Assembly (NCBI GenBank): GCA_023664665.1
Contig: JAMPEY010000005.1
Location: 77,825 to 141,824, forward strand
DNA length: 64,000 nucleotides
Direction of reading: 5' to 3'
Origin: Lachnoclostridium sp.
GTDB taxonomy: Bacteria > Bacillota > Clostridia > Lachnospirales > Lachnospiraceae
In this document: positions 1 through 8,493 of the stretch, piece by piece
Layout of the letters: every line of letters begins with the position of its first letter
How positions within the stretch are numbered: position 1 is the first letter of the stretch
Notes under the pieces: generated by a model
What the model was told of the DNA's origin: nothing
Database searches by the model: none
What the model saw: only the letters and a program-made list of their open reading frames with translations
Position numbers and translations under genes: made by a program

Positions 1-1
1 G

Positions 2-421
2 GCGGCAGCAGGCGTATTTACCGTTTTGGTGGCGGTGGGTCTGATACCCCGTTTTGCGGGAAAGACCCACACTGCCGGAAAGGTCATTCTCTTTGAGGAA
101 ATGGTTATTTTTGGCACTGTGGCGGGCAGTTTTTTCAGTATTTTTGAAAGATACGGTCAGGTTGCGGCGTTTTTTCAAAACAGATATCCCAAGTACATGA
201 ATGTATGGCTCGGACTTGGCAATACGCTGCAGGCTGTGATTGGGATTTTCAGCGGTATGTTTATCGGCTGTCTTGCCTTAGCCATAGCGGAAATGCTGGA
301 CAGCATTCCCATATTTACCAGAAGAATTTCTTTCCGCCACGGCATCGGTCTGGCAGTCCTTGGCATAGCGGCAGGGAAACTCTGCGGTTCGCTGCTTTAT
401 TTTTGGAAAGAGATACAATAG
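2..421 (+). CDS. spoVAB: Stage V sporulation protein AB, 5'-truncated by window edge
   Basis: The frame is open from base 2 and runs into the window edge, so the true start lies outside. The visible 139 residues are almost full length for SpoVAB (about 140 aa). The chain is hydrophobic with several membrane segments and carries the family-like stretch GLIPRFAGKT near the N-terminus. SpoVA proteins form the inner forespore membrane channel that moves dipicolinic acid into the spore and releases it at germination. spoVAC starts 20 bp downstream on the same strand, which supports the assignment. Confidence 0.85.
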   Translation, partial: AAAGVFTVLVAVGLIPRFAGKTHTAGKVILFEEMVIFGTVAGSFFSIFERYGQVAAFFQNRYPKYMNVWLGLGNTLQAVIGIFSGMFIGCLALAIAEMLDSIPIFTRRISFRHGIGLAVLGIAAGKLCGSLLYFWKEIQ

Positions 422-441
422 TATAATAGGGAGGTATTATA

Positions 442-903
442 ATGGATGAGCAGAAAAAACAGGAATATGAGCAGTATGTCAAAGAGGTGACCCCCACCCA
501 TAATCTGGGGCTTCAGATGGTCAAGGCGTTTGTTGTCGGAGGCATTATCTGTGTGATTGGGCAGTTTATTTTAAATTGTGCCGTAAATTATTTTGGACTG
601 GATAAGCAGACGGCGGGCAGTTGGTGTTCTCTGTTATTGGTGCTCTGTTCCGTAATATTGACGGGGTTCAATATTTATCCCGGTATCGTAAAGTGGGGCG
701 GAGCGGGTGCCTTGGTGCCGATTACCGGATTTGCCAATTCCGTGGCGGCTCCCGCCATTGAGTTTCAGAAAGAAGGACAGGTTTTCGGAATCGGCTGCAA
801 GATATTCACCATTGCAGGTCCTGTGATTCTGTATGGCATTTTTGCAAGCTGGGTGCTGGGGCTGGGATATTGGCTGCTGCAAATGTTTCAGGTTATACCG
901 TAA
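442..903 (+). CDS. spoVAC: Stage V sporulation protein AC
   Basis: A 153-aa membrane protein with a charged N-terminal segment and about four hydrophobic segments. The stretch GAGALVPITGFANSVAAPA near residues 94-112 is the conserved SpoVAC/SpoVAE signature. In Bacillus SpoVAC is a mechanosensitive channel component for dipicolinic acid. The ATG follows a GGGAGGT ribosome site. It is co-directional with spoVAB, and a strong hairpin follows its stop, so the transcription unit ends here rather than continuing into spoVAD as in Bacillus. Confidence 0.95.
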   Translation: MDEQKKQEYEQYVKEVTPTHNLGLQMVKAFVVGGIICVIGQFILNCAVNYFGLDKQTAGSWCSLLLVLCSVILTGFNIYPGIVKWGGAGALVPITGFANSVAAPAIEFQKEGQVFGIGCKIFTIAGPVILYGIFASWVLGLGYWLLQMFQVIP

Positions 904-926
904 AAGAGTAACGGAGAAAAATATCG

Positions 927-970
927 GGCAGAGTGAAAGGCTTAAAATTGAGTCTCCCACTCTGCCTTTT
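927..970 (+). terminator. Rho-independent terminator after spoVAC
   Basis: Inverted repeat GGCAGAGTG (927-935) and CACTCTGCC (958-966), immediately followed by TTTT. It closes the spoVAB-spoVAC unit. Confidence 0.8.
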
Positions 971-997
971 ATATTGTTTTTGGAAAGGGTATGGGGA

Positions 998-1084
998 TTA
1001 AATATGCGCACTGTGGAAAAATACACTGTATTAAATGTGCGCACTATGGATGAAATTGACGATATTAAACTTGCGCATTGCAGA
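998..1084 (+). repeat. Three direct repeats upstream of the DUF4143 ATPase gene
   Basis: Three related 20-nt units start at 998, 1031 and 1065: TTAAATATGCGCACTGTGGA, TTAAATGTGCGCACTATGGA and TTAAACTTGCGCATTGCAGA. The period is 33-34 bp, close to three helical turns, so a protein could bind them on one DNA face. The array ends 46 bp before the ATPase start codon, which suggests an operator region. Confidence 0.7.
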
Positions 1085-1130
1085 AAAGCGTGATAAACTT
1101 GAAAAAAAGAGAATAGAGGAAACGAAAAGT

Positions 1131-2489
1131 ATGATTTTTAAACGAAAAATTTATAAAAAAATTGAGAGTTGGAAAAATGATACAAATGGTTCAAAGGCTT
1201 TATTTATTGAAGGAGCCAGACGTATTGGAAAGTCTACCATTGTGAAAGTGTTTGCCCAGAGAGAATATAAAAGTTACATTATGATTGATTTTAATGATGC
1301 CAGCGAGGCAGTCAAAGATGCATTTTTGAACTATTTGCAGGATTTGGATACTTTTTTCATGATTTTGTCAACGGAATATAAAACCATATTATATCCTAGG
1401 GAATCGGTATTGATTTTTGATGAAATACAGAGGTTCCCTAAGGCAAGGCAATCCATCAAGCGGTTAGTGAATGATGGAAGATTTGATTATATAGAAACAG
1501 GCTCGCTGGTATCTATCAGGGAAAATGTACAGGGCATTACAATACCGTCAGAAGAACGAAAAATAAAAATGTATCCAATGGACTTTGAAGAGTTTTGTTG
1601 GGCTATGGAAGAAGAAAGCATGATAAATTATATAAAAAAATGCTTTGAAGAGGGTAATCCGCTCGCAGATAAACTGCATAATAAAGCAATGCTTTTGTAT
1701 AGGCAGTATCTTGTGGTTGGAGGAATGCCCCAAAGCATTGACGCTTATTTGAAAAATGGTAGAAGTTTCCAAAAAGCGGATGCAGAAAAGCGGGACATTT
1801 TGGCTCTGTACCGGGATGATATTATGAAGATTGAAGCAAAATACCAATCTAGGGTTTTAAGTATTTTCGATCAAATCCCGGCTTTTTTATCCCAGCATGA
1901 AAAAAGGGTAGTTTTGTCAAATATTGAAGCAGGCACATCATTTTCAAAATTTAATGATACTTTTTTTTGGCTGGACAATTCAATGATAGCCAATGAGTGT
2001 TTTAATTGTACCGACCCAAATGTGGGGCTGTCTTTGAATGAGGACAGGACATATTTGAAGTGTTATATGGGTGATACCGGACTTTTGGTAAGCCATGCTT
2101 TTACGGAGGCGGAGATAGAAACCGAAGATTTATACCGTCAATTGATACTTGGAAGACTATCTGTAAATGAGGGAATGATATTTGAAAATGCAATTATGCA
2201 GACTCTGGTATGTAATGGGTACAAACCTTTTTTCTATACACATTATGACACGGAGAAACATAGAAACGATATTGAAATTGATTTCCTGATTTCTAATAAG
2301 AGTAAAACAAAATATAAGATATATCCTATTGAAGTAAAATCCGCTGAGAGGTATAAAATAACCTCTCTGGAAAAATTTTGTGATAAGTTTAGGGACAGAA
2401 TAGGGCAGGCTTATGTAATTCATACAAAAAAATTTGAGAGGAAAAATGATATCCTGTATATACCGGCATACATGACAATATGTCTGTGA
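1131..2489 (+). CDS. AAA-type ATPase with C-terminal DUF4143-like domain
   Basis: Start taken at the ATG at 1131, after an AGAGGA ribosome site; the frame is open further upstream but through the repeat array. The 452-aa product has a Walker A motif GARRIGKST (residues 28-36), a Walker B motif VLIFDEIQ about 60 residues later, and a C-terminal region with DFLI and PIEVKSAE, which resembles a PD-(D/E)XK nuclease core found in DUF4143 proteins. The family is abundant and mobile in gut Firmicutes, with no settled function. It sits between spoVAC and spoVAA and is more AT-rich than they are, which suggests insertion into a sporulation region. Confidence 0.9.
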   Translation: MIFKRKIYKKIESWKNDTNGSKALFIEGARRIGKSTIVKVFAQREYKSYIMIDFNDASEAVKDAFLNYLQDLDTFFMILSTEYKTILYPRESVLIFDEIQRFPKARQSIKRLVNDGRFDYIETGSLVSIRENVQGITIPSEERKIKMYPMDFEEFCWAMEEESMINYIKKCFEEGNPLADKLHNKAMLLYRQYLVVGGMPQSIDAYLKNGRSFQKADAEKRDILALYRDDIMKIEAKYQSRVLSIFDQIPAFLSQHEKRVVLSNIEAGTSFSKFNDTFFWLDNSMIANECFNCTDPNVGLSLNEDRTYLKCYMGDTGLLVSHAFTEAEIETEDLYRQLILGRLSVNEGMIFENAIMQTLVCNGYKPFFYTHYDTEKHRNDIEIDFLISNKSKTKYKIYPIEVKSAERYKITSLEKFCDKFRDRIGQAYVIHTKKFERKNDILYIPAYMTICL

Positions 2490-2566
2490 ATAATTTATAG
2501 TTTTCCGGGGAATTTTTAAAATAAGAGATAAATTTTGGCGTGTTACTGTAAAGGGGTATCAAAATC

Positions 2567-3196
2567 ATGGAAAATGTTACCGTATACATTAAATGCGACA
2601 GAAATGTGGAAGTTTTATCCCAAGATGTCTATATCAAGGATTTAGGCAGTTTAAGATGTCAGAATAAGGAAATCAGCGCTAAGTTAAAGGCATTAAAGGC
2701 GCATCACTTTAAAAAGGATGGGACGAAACGCTGTGTTATCAGTACCTTAAAGCTGGTTGAACTGATGGAGGAGACTTGTCCCGATATCAGTGTGGAGATC
2801 ATAGGGGAACCGGATGTGCTGGTGGAATGGGTGAATGTAAACCGTTACAAGGGGTGGAAGCAGGCGTGGAAAATAGCGCTGGTGTGTCTGGTGAGCTTTT
2901 TCGGCACGGCATTTACCATTATGGCTTATCATAATGATGTGGGGATTAATGACATTTTTGCCCAGATATACCGCATTGTAATGAACAGGGAGCCGGGTGG
3001 GGTGAATGTATTGGAAGTTTCCTATTCCATCGGTCTTGCCCTTGGGATTATTGTATTCTTCAACCATGTGGGAGGAAGGCGCATCACAAAGGACCCTACC
3101 CCCATCGAAGTCGCAATGCGCAATTACGAGCAGGATGTGGATAAGGCCCTGATTGAGACTGCTGGAAGGGAAGGCAAGGAAATAGATGTGAGTTAG
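2567..3196 (+). CDS. spoVAA: Stage V sporulation protein AA
   Basis: A 209-aa protein, matching the usual SpoVAA length (about 206 aa). A soluble N-terminal half of about 105 residues is followed by two membrane segments around residues 107-125 and 150-168, and a charged tail. SpoVAA is the peripheral/membrane component of the SpoVA dipicolinate channel. The ATG follows AAGGGG at 2551-2556. In most spore formers spoVAA precedes spoVAB, whereas here it lies downstream of spoVAC beyond a terminator and an ATPase gene, so it is either displaced or a second copy. Confidence 0.85.
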   Translation: MENVTVYIKCDRNVEVLSQDVYIKDLGSLRCQNKEISAKLKALKAHHFKKDGTKRCVISTLKLVELMEETCPDISVEIIGEPDVLVEWVNVNRYKGWKQAWKIALVCLVSFFGTAFTIMAYHNDVGINDIFAQIYRIVMNREPGGVNVLEVSYSIGLALGIIVFFNHVGGRRITKDPTPIEVAMRNYEQDVDKALIETAGREGKEIDVS

Positions 3197-3203
3197 GCTT
3201 GTC

Positions 3204-3608
3204 CTAGCAAAGAGTGAAGCCCTTGGACTTCAGGCAGGCTTCCACCTCATAAGGCTCCTGTGCATGAAAGACCATGATGGGCTTTCCGGAAGCCCGGTTA
3301 AAGGAAAGGTACAGATAATCCACGCTGATATTGCTCTCTTCTAAGGAGAGAAGCAGGCGGTTCAAATTTCCTACCTCATCGGTTATCTCTGCGCCAATCA
3401 CATCTGTGAGACGGCAGAGGTAGCCTTTTTTTGTAAGGGATGCCGCAGCCTTATCCGGGTCGGACACTACCATGCGCACAATGCCGTACTCTGCACTGTC
3501 ATTGGTGACAGAGCCTAAGATATTGATATTTTCTTCTGCAAGAATGGAAGTAATTTTCTGCATGGTTCCCTTCTCATTTTCTGCATAAATGGATACTTGT
3601 TTTAACAT
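3204..3608 (-). CDS. ACT-domain amino-acid-sensing protein
   Basis: A 134-aa protein starting at the ATG at 3608, which follows an AGGAGG ribosome site; the longer open frame has no support. It contains two ACT modules in tandem: residues 2-70 (starting LKQVSIYAENEKGTM) and about 72-134. ACT modules bind amino acids and regulate enzymes or transport; stand-alone tandem ACT proteins are common in Clostridia with no assigned partner. It converges on spoVAA with a 7-bp gap and is divergent from the dehydrogenase gene. Confidence 0.9.
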   Translation of the reverse strand: MLKQVSIYAENEKGTMQKITSILAEENINILGSVTNDSAEYGIVRMVVSDPDKAAASLTKKGYLCRLTDVIGAEITDEVGNLNRLLLSLEESNISVDYLYLSFNRASGKPIMVFHAQEPYEVEACLKSKGFTLC

Positions 3609-3817
3609 AACTTTTCTGCCTCCTGTTACTTTGAAGGTCATGTTTATTTTGACCTGTAAACCGTAAATAATTCTATCATAATAGATGGATTTATGCAACA
3701 GGAATCCTTTTGTCATTACAGAAAGATGATAGGCGGGCACTTGGTTGCACACTATGATTTTTTGTGATACTCTTAATACAACAACAGTAAAATAATCAGT
3801 AAAAAGGAGATTTCGGT

Positions 3818-4876
3818 ATGCAGGCGAGAGACAGTATTGCAATTCCCGTAATTTTGAAGGTAGGGAAAGGTGCTTTGACAAAAATAGGCACATATTTAAA
3901 GGCGGAAGGACTTGACCAGGTGGTCATTTATTTCGGCAATGGGCTGATTGATTTGTTTGGCATGGATGTGATGGCATCTTTAAAGGAGGAGGGTATTACC
4001 GTATTAGAATACAGTGAGCTTGACACAGTGAATATGGATGACATCATTACCCTTGCTTTTTCCATGTCCAACAAGGCGAAAGCCGTGATTTCCATTGGCG
4101 GCGGAAAGGTGATTGATGCAGGAAAATATGCGGCGTTTTTAAAAAAGCTCCCCTTTATCAGCGTGCCCACATCAAGCTCCAGCGATGGATTTTCCAGCGC
4201 CAGCGCATCCCTGATTGTGGACGGCAAAAGGACTTCCGTTCCGGCAAAGCTTGCCTATGGGATTATTGTGGATACGGAGGTTATCCGTACCGCCCCGGAG
4301 AAATTCATCTATTCCGGAATCGGAGATATGATTTCCAAAATTACGGCATTGTATGATTGGATTTACGAAGAGCAGTGCGGCGCCAGCGTGGTAAATGACT
4401 TTGCGGTGATGATTGCCAAGAAGGCGGTAAACAGCTTTGTGCGGACACCCTATGAGAGCATTAAGGATGAACTGTTTTTGAAGGAGCTTTTGGATTCCTT
4501 ATCCATGAGCGGCATTGCAAACGAGATAGCGGGAAGCAGCGCGCCCACCAGCGGAAGCGAGCATTTGATTTCCCATGCCCTTGATAAGATTCTGGAGGTG
4601 CCGCAGCTCCATGGTATACAGGTGGGGATTGCAACCTATATTATGAGCAAGGTGCATGACCACCGCCATGTGCGTGTCAATACGGTGCTGACAGAAACGG
4701 GATTCTGGGATTACGCGGCAACTTTGCAGATGCGTAAGGCGGATTTTATAGAGGCAATCGACATGGCGCCTTCCATCAAGCCCCACCGCCACACCTATCT
4801 CCATGAGGAAAAGTACAGGGAGATGGCGAAGAAGCTTGTGATGGAGGATGAGGTGTTAGGGAAAATATTAGTGTGA
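3818..4876 (+). CDS. sn-glycerol-1-phosphate dehydrogenase family protein (AraM/EgsA-like)
   Basis: A 352-aa iron/zinc-type alcohol dehydrogenase relative. The nucleotide site SIGGGKVIDAGKYAA (about residues 91-105), the PTSSSSDGFSS loop (about 116-126) and the metal-ligand segment SGSEHLISH (about 245-253) match glycerol-1-phosphate dehydrogenases better than glycerol dehydrogenases. Known members reduce dihydroxyacetone phosphate to sn-glycerol-1-phosphate with NAD(P)H. The bacterial role outside Bacillus AraM is poorly known. An AAAAGGAG ribosome site precedes the ATG. It appears monocistronic. Confidence 0.85.
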   Translation: MQARDSIAIPVILKVGKGALTKIGTYLKAEGLDQVVIYFGNGLIDLFGMDVMASLKEEGITVLEYSELDTVNMDDIITLAFSMSNKAKAVISIGGGKVIDAGKYAAFLKKLPFISVPTSSSSDGFSSASASLIVDGKRTSVPAKLAYGIIVDTEVIRTAPEKFIYSGIGDMISKITALYDWIYEEQCGASVVNDFAVMIAKKAVNSFVRTPYESIKDELFLKELLDSLSMSGIANEIAGSSAPTSGSEHLISHALDKILEVPQLHGIQVGIATYIMSKVHDHRHVRVNTVLTETGFWDYAATLQMRKADFIEAIDMAPSIKPHRHTYLHEEKYREMAKKLVMEDEVLGKILV

Positions 4877-4905
4877 GAGGTACCGCATTGTACCCATAAA
4901 AAAAC

Positions 4906-4933
4906 TTGCAATCCCCTGTATCTATGGTAAAAT
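4906..4933 (+). promoter_or_regulatory. Sigma-A-type promoter for the peptide ABC operon
   Basis: TTGCAA at 4906-4911 and TAAAAT at 4928-4933, spaced 16 bp, located 58 bp before the binding-protein gene. Confidence 0.6.
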
Positions 4934-4991
4934 AAAGGCGACAATAGAATAGTGAGAGGTCTATGAAAACGAAGAGGAGAAGAACATAACT

Positions 4992-6503
4992 ATGAAGAAG
5001 CGATTTTGCTACTTGTTTATGGCACTTCTGACAATGGCTGCACTGGGCGGATGCGCAGGTGGCACAGAAGAGTCTTCGGAGGATAAGTCCTCGATTGTTG
5101 TAGGTATCCAGCAGGATATTGATAGTCTTGACCCACACAAAGCAACTGCGGCAGGAACGAAAGAGATACTATTTAATATTTTTGAAGGTTTGGTAAAACC
5201 GGATGAAAACGGCAATTTAATGAATGCAGTGGCGAGTGATTACACCATTTCCGATGACGGGCTGGTGTACACCTTTACCCTTCGTGAAAATGTGAAATTC
5301 CACAATGGGGAGACGGTGACGGCGGAAGATGTGAAATATTCTCTGGAGAGAGTTTCCGGACTTTTGGATGGCACTGCACTCATGTCAACTATGAGCACGA
5401 TACAAAGCGTAGATATTATCGACGAAAAGACGGTTCAGGTAACAGTGGGCAGCGCCAACACAGAGCTGATTTACAGCTTTACGGCAGCCATCATCCCCAA
5501 AGGAAGCGGCGAGGATGAGTCGGCAGACCCCATTGGTACAGGACCGTTTTCTTTTGTTTCTTATACGCCGCAGGAAGGCATCGTGGTGGCAAAGAATGCG
5601 GATTACTGGCAGGCAGGGCTGCCCTATCTGGATGAGGTGAATTTCAAGATTGTGAACAGCCCCGATACGGCGCTTTTGGACCTTCAGGGCGGTTCCATTG
5701 ATATTTATCCTTATCTGACGGATTCTCAGGCGAATGAGCTTCAAGGCTCTTTCCAGATACTCTCGGCGCCCTCCGATGTGGTGCAGGCGCTTTACTTAAA
5801 CAATGATGCAGAGCCTCTGAATAATGTCAAGGTGCGTCAGGCAATCTGCTATGCCTTGGATAAGGACAGCGTAAATGATTATGTGTCCGGCGGAAGCGGA
5901 ACCATCATCAGCTCGGCAATGCTCCCTACATTAAAGGATTATTATGTGGATTTGAATGATGCTTACGGAACCGACGCAAATATTGAGGAGGCAAAGAAGC
6001 TCCTTGCGGAAGCGGGATATCCGAATGGATTTGATTTGGAGATTGTGGTGCCCTCCAATTATGAGTTCCATATGCAGACTGCGGAGGTTGTGGAGCAGCA
6101 GCTGCAGGCAGCGGGCATCAATGCCACCATCAATCCTGTGGAGTGGAGCACTTGGCTGGATGAGTGCTACAATGGGAGGAAGTATCAGGCCACCATCAGC
6201 GGAATTACCTGTGACATGACTCCGGGATATCTGTTAAACAGATTCCAGACAGATTCCAAGAAGAATTTTATTAACTTCAAAAATGAGGAGTACGATGCCA
6301 TCTATAAAAAGGCACAGGCGGCGCTGGATTTGAATGAGAAGGCGGATTATTACAAGCAGCTCCAGCAGATGCTGTGCGAGGATGCAGGAACCGCATTTAT
6401 TCAGGTTCCCCCAATTACCGTTGCCGTAAGCAAGGAACTGACGGGTTATAAGTTTTATCCGATTTATGTGCAGGATATGAGTACAGTGCAATTTGAGAAA
6501 TAG
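4992..6503 (+). CDS. Peptide ABC transporter substrate-binding lipoprotein
   Basis: A 503-aa family 5 solute-binding protein. The N-terminus is a lipoprotein signal with lipobox LGGC (Cys 22), so it is anchored outside the membrane. The typical segment VGIQQDIDSLDPHKAT opens the mature domain, and TLRENVKFHNGE with TAEDVKYSLERV follow, all hallmarks of DppA/OppA proteins. It captures oligopeptides, dipeptides or nickel complexes for the downstream permeases. Its stop codon lies inside a three-copy 22-bp repeat. A GAGGAG ribosome site precedes the ATG. Confidence 0.95.
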   Translation: MKKRFCYLFMALLTMAALGGCAGGTEESSEDKSSIVVGIQQDIDSLDPHKATAAGTKEILFNIFEGLVKPDENGNLMNAVASDYTISDDGLVYTFTLRENVKFHNGETVTAEDVKYSLERVSGLLDGTALMSTMSTIQSVDIIDEKTVQVTVGSANTELIYSFTAAIIPKGSGEDESADPIGTGPFSFVSYTPQEGIVVAKNADYWQAGLPYLDEVNFKIVNSPDTALLDLQGGSIDIYPYLTDSQANELQGSFQILSAPSDVVQALYLNNDAEPLNNVKVRQAICYALDKDSVNDYVSGGSGTIISSAMLPTLKDYYVDLNDAYGTDANIEEAKKLLAEAGYPNGFDLEIVVPSNYEFHMQTAEVVEQQLQAAGINATINPVEWSTWLDECYNGRKYQATISGITCDMTPGYLLNRFQTDSKKNFINFKNEEYDAIYKKAQAALDLNEKADYYKQLQQMLCEDAGTAFIQVPPITVAVSKELTGYKFYPIYVQDMSTVQFEK

Positions 6504-6548
6504 CACTGTGCAATTTGCGGAATAGCACAGTGCAATTTAAGGAGTAAA
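6483..6548 (+). repeat. Three tandem 22-bp repeats across the stop codon of the binding-protein gene
   Basis: Units begin at 6483, 6505 and 6527, each of the form AC(A/T)GTGCAATTT followed by a variable 11 nt. The first unit encodes the last residues and stop of the lipoprotein; the other two are non-coding. The junctions form GCACTGTGC and GCACAGTGC, short palindromes. Confidence 0.8.
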
Positions 6549-6584
6549 ATAGGTGTTTGCAAAATAAAAAAGGAGGAGGCAGCC

Positions 6585-7544
6585 ATGAAATATTTTTTGA
6601 AAAAAATAATCACTCTCATTATGACATTGTTTGTAGTATCTTTGGCTGCCTTCATTGCCTTTCAGATTATTCCCGGCGATGTGGTGACATCCATTCTGGG
6701 TACGGAAGCAACTCCCGAGAGGGAGGAGCAGCTCCGCGCCGAGCTTGGGCTGGACAGACCGCCGGCGGAGCGTTATGTAAATTGGGTGGCGGATGTGCTG
6801 CGGGGCGATTTGGGTGTCAGCTACCGTTATTCTAAAAATATGAATGAGATGATGCCGGTGACAGAGTTGATTGGGGATAAGCTTCCGGTGACTTTGTGGC
6901 TGGCATTTCTTTCTCTTGTGCTGATTGTCTTAGTGTCCATCCCTTTAGGGGTATTGTGGGCAAGGAGCCACAGCCGCATTCTGGATGCGGCCTTAGGGGT
7001 GGTTACTCAGCTTTCTATGGCGGTTCCTTCCTTTTTTCTGGGCATTTTAGTGACTTATATCTTTGGGATAGTACTGCGGTGGTTTACGCCGGGGGGCTAT
7101 ATCAGTTACCGGAAGGACTTTGCAGGATTTTTAGGCTATCTGATATTTCCGGCTATCTCCGTTGCCATACCGAAAATCGGCATGACGGCAAGGTTTCTCC
7201 GCAATTCCATGCTGACGGAGATGAAGGCGGATTATGTGCGGACCGCATACAGCAAAGGCTGTACGGAAAACCGTGTGATGTATGGGCATGTTTTGAGGAA
7301 TGCCATGATGCCTGTGGTGACTTTCCTTGGCATGATTATTGCAGAGGTTGTGGCAGGAAGCATTGTGGTGGAGCAGGTATTCGGGCTGCCGGGAGTGGGC
7401 AGGCTTTTAATCAGTTCGATATCAACCAGAGATTTTCCCGTGGTGGAAATCCTGATTTTATATGTCACCTTTATTGTGATTTTTGTGTATTTTCTGGTGG
7501 ATATTCTGTACCGGGTGATAGACCCTAGGATTAGCAGTAAGTAG
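6585..7544 (+). CDS. Peptide ABC transporter permease, DppB type
   Basis: A 319-aa permease with about six membrane segments. The N-terminal start MKYFLKKIITLIM, the periplasmic loop with ELGLDRPPAERYVNWV and the cytoplasmic EAA-like loop AYSKGCTENRVMYGHVLRN are typical of DppB/OppB. It forms the membrane channel with the next gene's product. The ATG follows AGGAGG with good spacing. The gap to the next gene is 10 bp. Confidence 0.95.
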   Translation: MKYFLKKIITLIMTLFVVSLAAFIAFQIIPGDVVTSILGTEATPEREEQLRAELGLDRPPAERYVNWVADVLRGDLGVSYRYSKNMNEMMPVTELIGDKLPVTLWLAFLSLVLIVLVSIPLGVLWARSHSRILDAALGVVTQLSMAVPSFFLGILVTYIFGIVLRWFTPGGYISYRKDFAGFLGYLIFPAISVAIPKIGMTARFLRNSMLTEMKADYVRTAYSKGCTENRVMYGHVLRNAMMPVVTFLGMIIAEVVAGSIVVEQVFGLPGVGRLLISSISTRDFPVVEILILYVTFIVIFVYFLVDILYRVIDPRISSK

Positions 7545-7554
7545 GGGAGGATGC

Positions 7555-8379
7555 ATGGAGAAGCGGTTTGGGAAGAAGTGGAATAAATACTTCATAGTCG
7601 GTCTGATTATGACCGCGGCAGCAGTTATAATCGCAGCAGTGGGGGCATTCTGGACCCCTTACAGCACTACTGCCATGTCTGCGACGGAAAAGTTTGCAGC
7701 TCCTTCTTTTGCGCATTTGTGTGGAACCGATAATTTTGGAAGGGATATTTTTTCAAGAGTCATGAAAGGAATGGGCACCACCATTCTGATTGGGACTTTA
7801 GTGGTGCTTATTTCCGGGGGAATCGGAATTTTGGTGGGAGCGGTTACCGGTTATTTTGGCGGCATTGCGGATGAGGTCATTATGCGTTTTACAGATGCGC
7901 TCAACGGATTTCCGAGCATTCTGCTGGCGTTAGTGATTATCAGTGTGTTGGAACCGGGGAAGCAGAATCTGATTATTTCGTTAGGAATCGTCTTTGTGCC
8001 CAGCTTTGTGAGAATTGTGCGAAGCGAGTTTATCAGGCTTCGGGATGCGGATTATATCAACCGCGCAAGGCTTATGGGAGTGGGGAAGGCTCGTATTTTA
8101 TTTGTGCATATTCTGCCTAATATTTTTTCCACTTTCTGGGTTTCCGTGATGATTGGGTTTAACAATGCGATTTTGGCGGAGTCCGGCATGAGTTATTTAG
8201 GAATCGGCGTGCAGCCCCCGGATGCCAGCCTTGGGAAAATGCTCAGTGATGCGCAGGGGTATCTGATAACGGCGCCTTGGTATGCGCTGGCGCCGGGGAT
8301 TGCCATTGTGTGGATTGTGCTGGGTTTTTCGCTGCTCAGCGAAGGAGTCAGAAGGATGGAAGATGAAAAGATTTTCTAA
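7555..8379 (+). CDS. Peptide ABC transporter permease, DppC type
   Basis: A 274-aa permease with a short cytoplasmic N-terminus and about six membrane segments. The LCGTDNFGRDIFSRV segment near residues 57-71 and the EAA-like loop ARLMGVGKARILFVHILPN identify the DppC/OppC family. It pairs with the DppB-type subunit. Its stop codon is inside the first arm of a large intergenic hairpin element. Confidence 0.95.
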   Translation: MEKRFGKKWNKYFIVGLIMTAAAVIIAAVGAFWTPYSTTAMSATEKFAAPSFAHLCGTDNFGRDIFSRVMKGMGTTILIGTLVVLISGGIGILVGAVTGYFGGIADEVIMRFTDALNGFPSILLALVIISVLEPGKQNLIISLGIVFVPSFVRIVRSEFIRLRDADYINRARLMGVGKARILFVHILPNIFSTFWVSVMIGFNNAILAESGMSYLGIGVQPPDASLGKMLSDAQGYLITAPWYALAPGIAIVWIVLGFSLLSEGVRRMEDEKIF

Positions 8380-8447
8380 GGTCAAAAAAGAACCTGACCT
8401 AAGAAAATCTAAGTTTCATCTCGAAGAACGCAAGGACAGCGTTCTTC
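8362..8447 (+). repeat. Two-hairpin intergenic element, copy 1
   Basis: Hairpin A has an outer stem GATGAAA (8362-8368) with TTTCATC (8414-8420), a 3-nt AAG bulge, and an inner stem AGATTTTCTAAGGTCA (8369-8384) with TGACCTAAGAAAATCT (8395-8410). Hairpin B is GAAGAACGC (8423-8431) with GCGTTCTTC (8439-8447). A second copy with the same plan but different paired bases is at 39118-39227. Confidence 0.8.
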
Positions 8448-8493
8448 CCATTGTGTGTTTGCGCTGCCGGCTGGCGGCGGTTTGGAGATGGAT

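Noticed and set aside
2487-2517. Perfect sigma-G -35 TGAATA upstream of spoVAA
   Set aside because: No CATACTA-like -10 at 17-18 bp; the site overlaps the ATPase stop codon by chance.
3609-3893. Longer form of the ACT protein and its overlap with the dehydrogenase gene
   Set aside because: An AGGAGG site and the ACT domain start at 3608; the extension is intergenic sequence.
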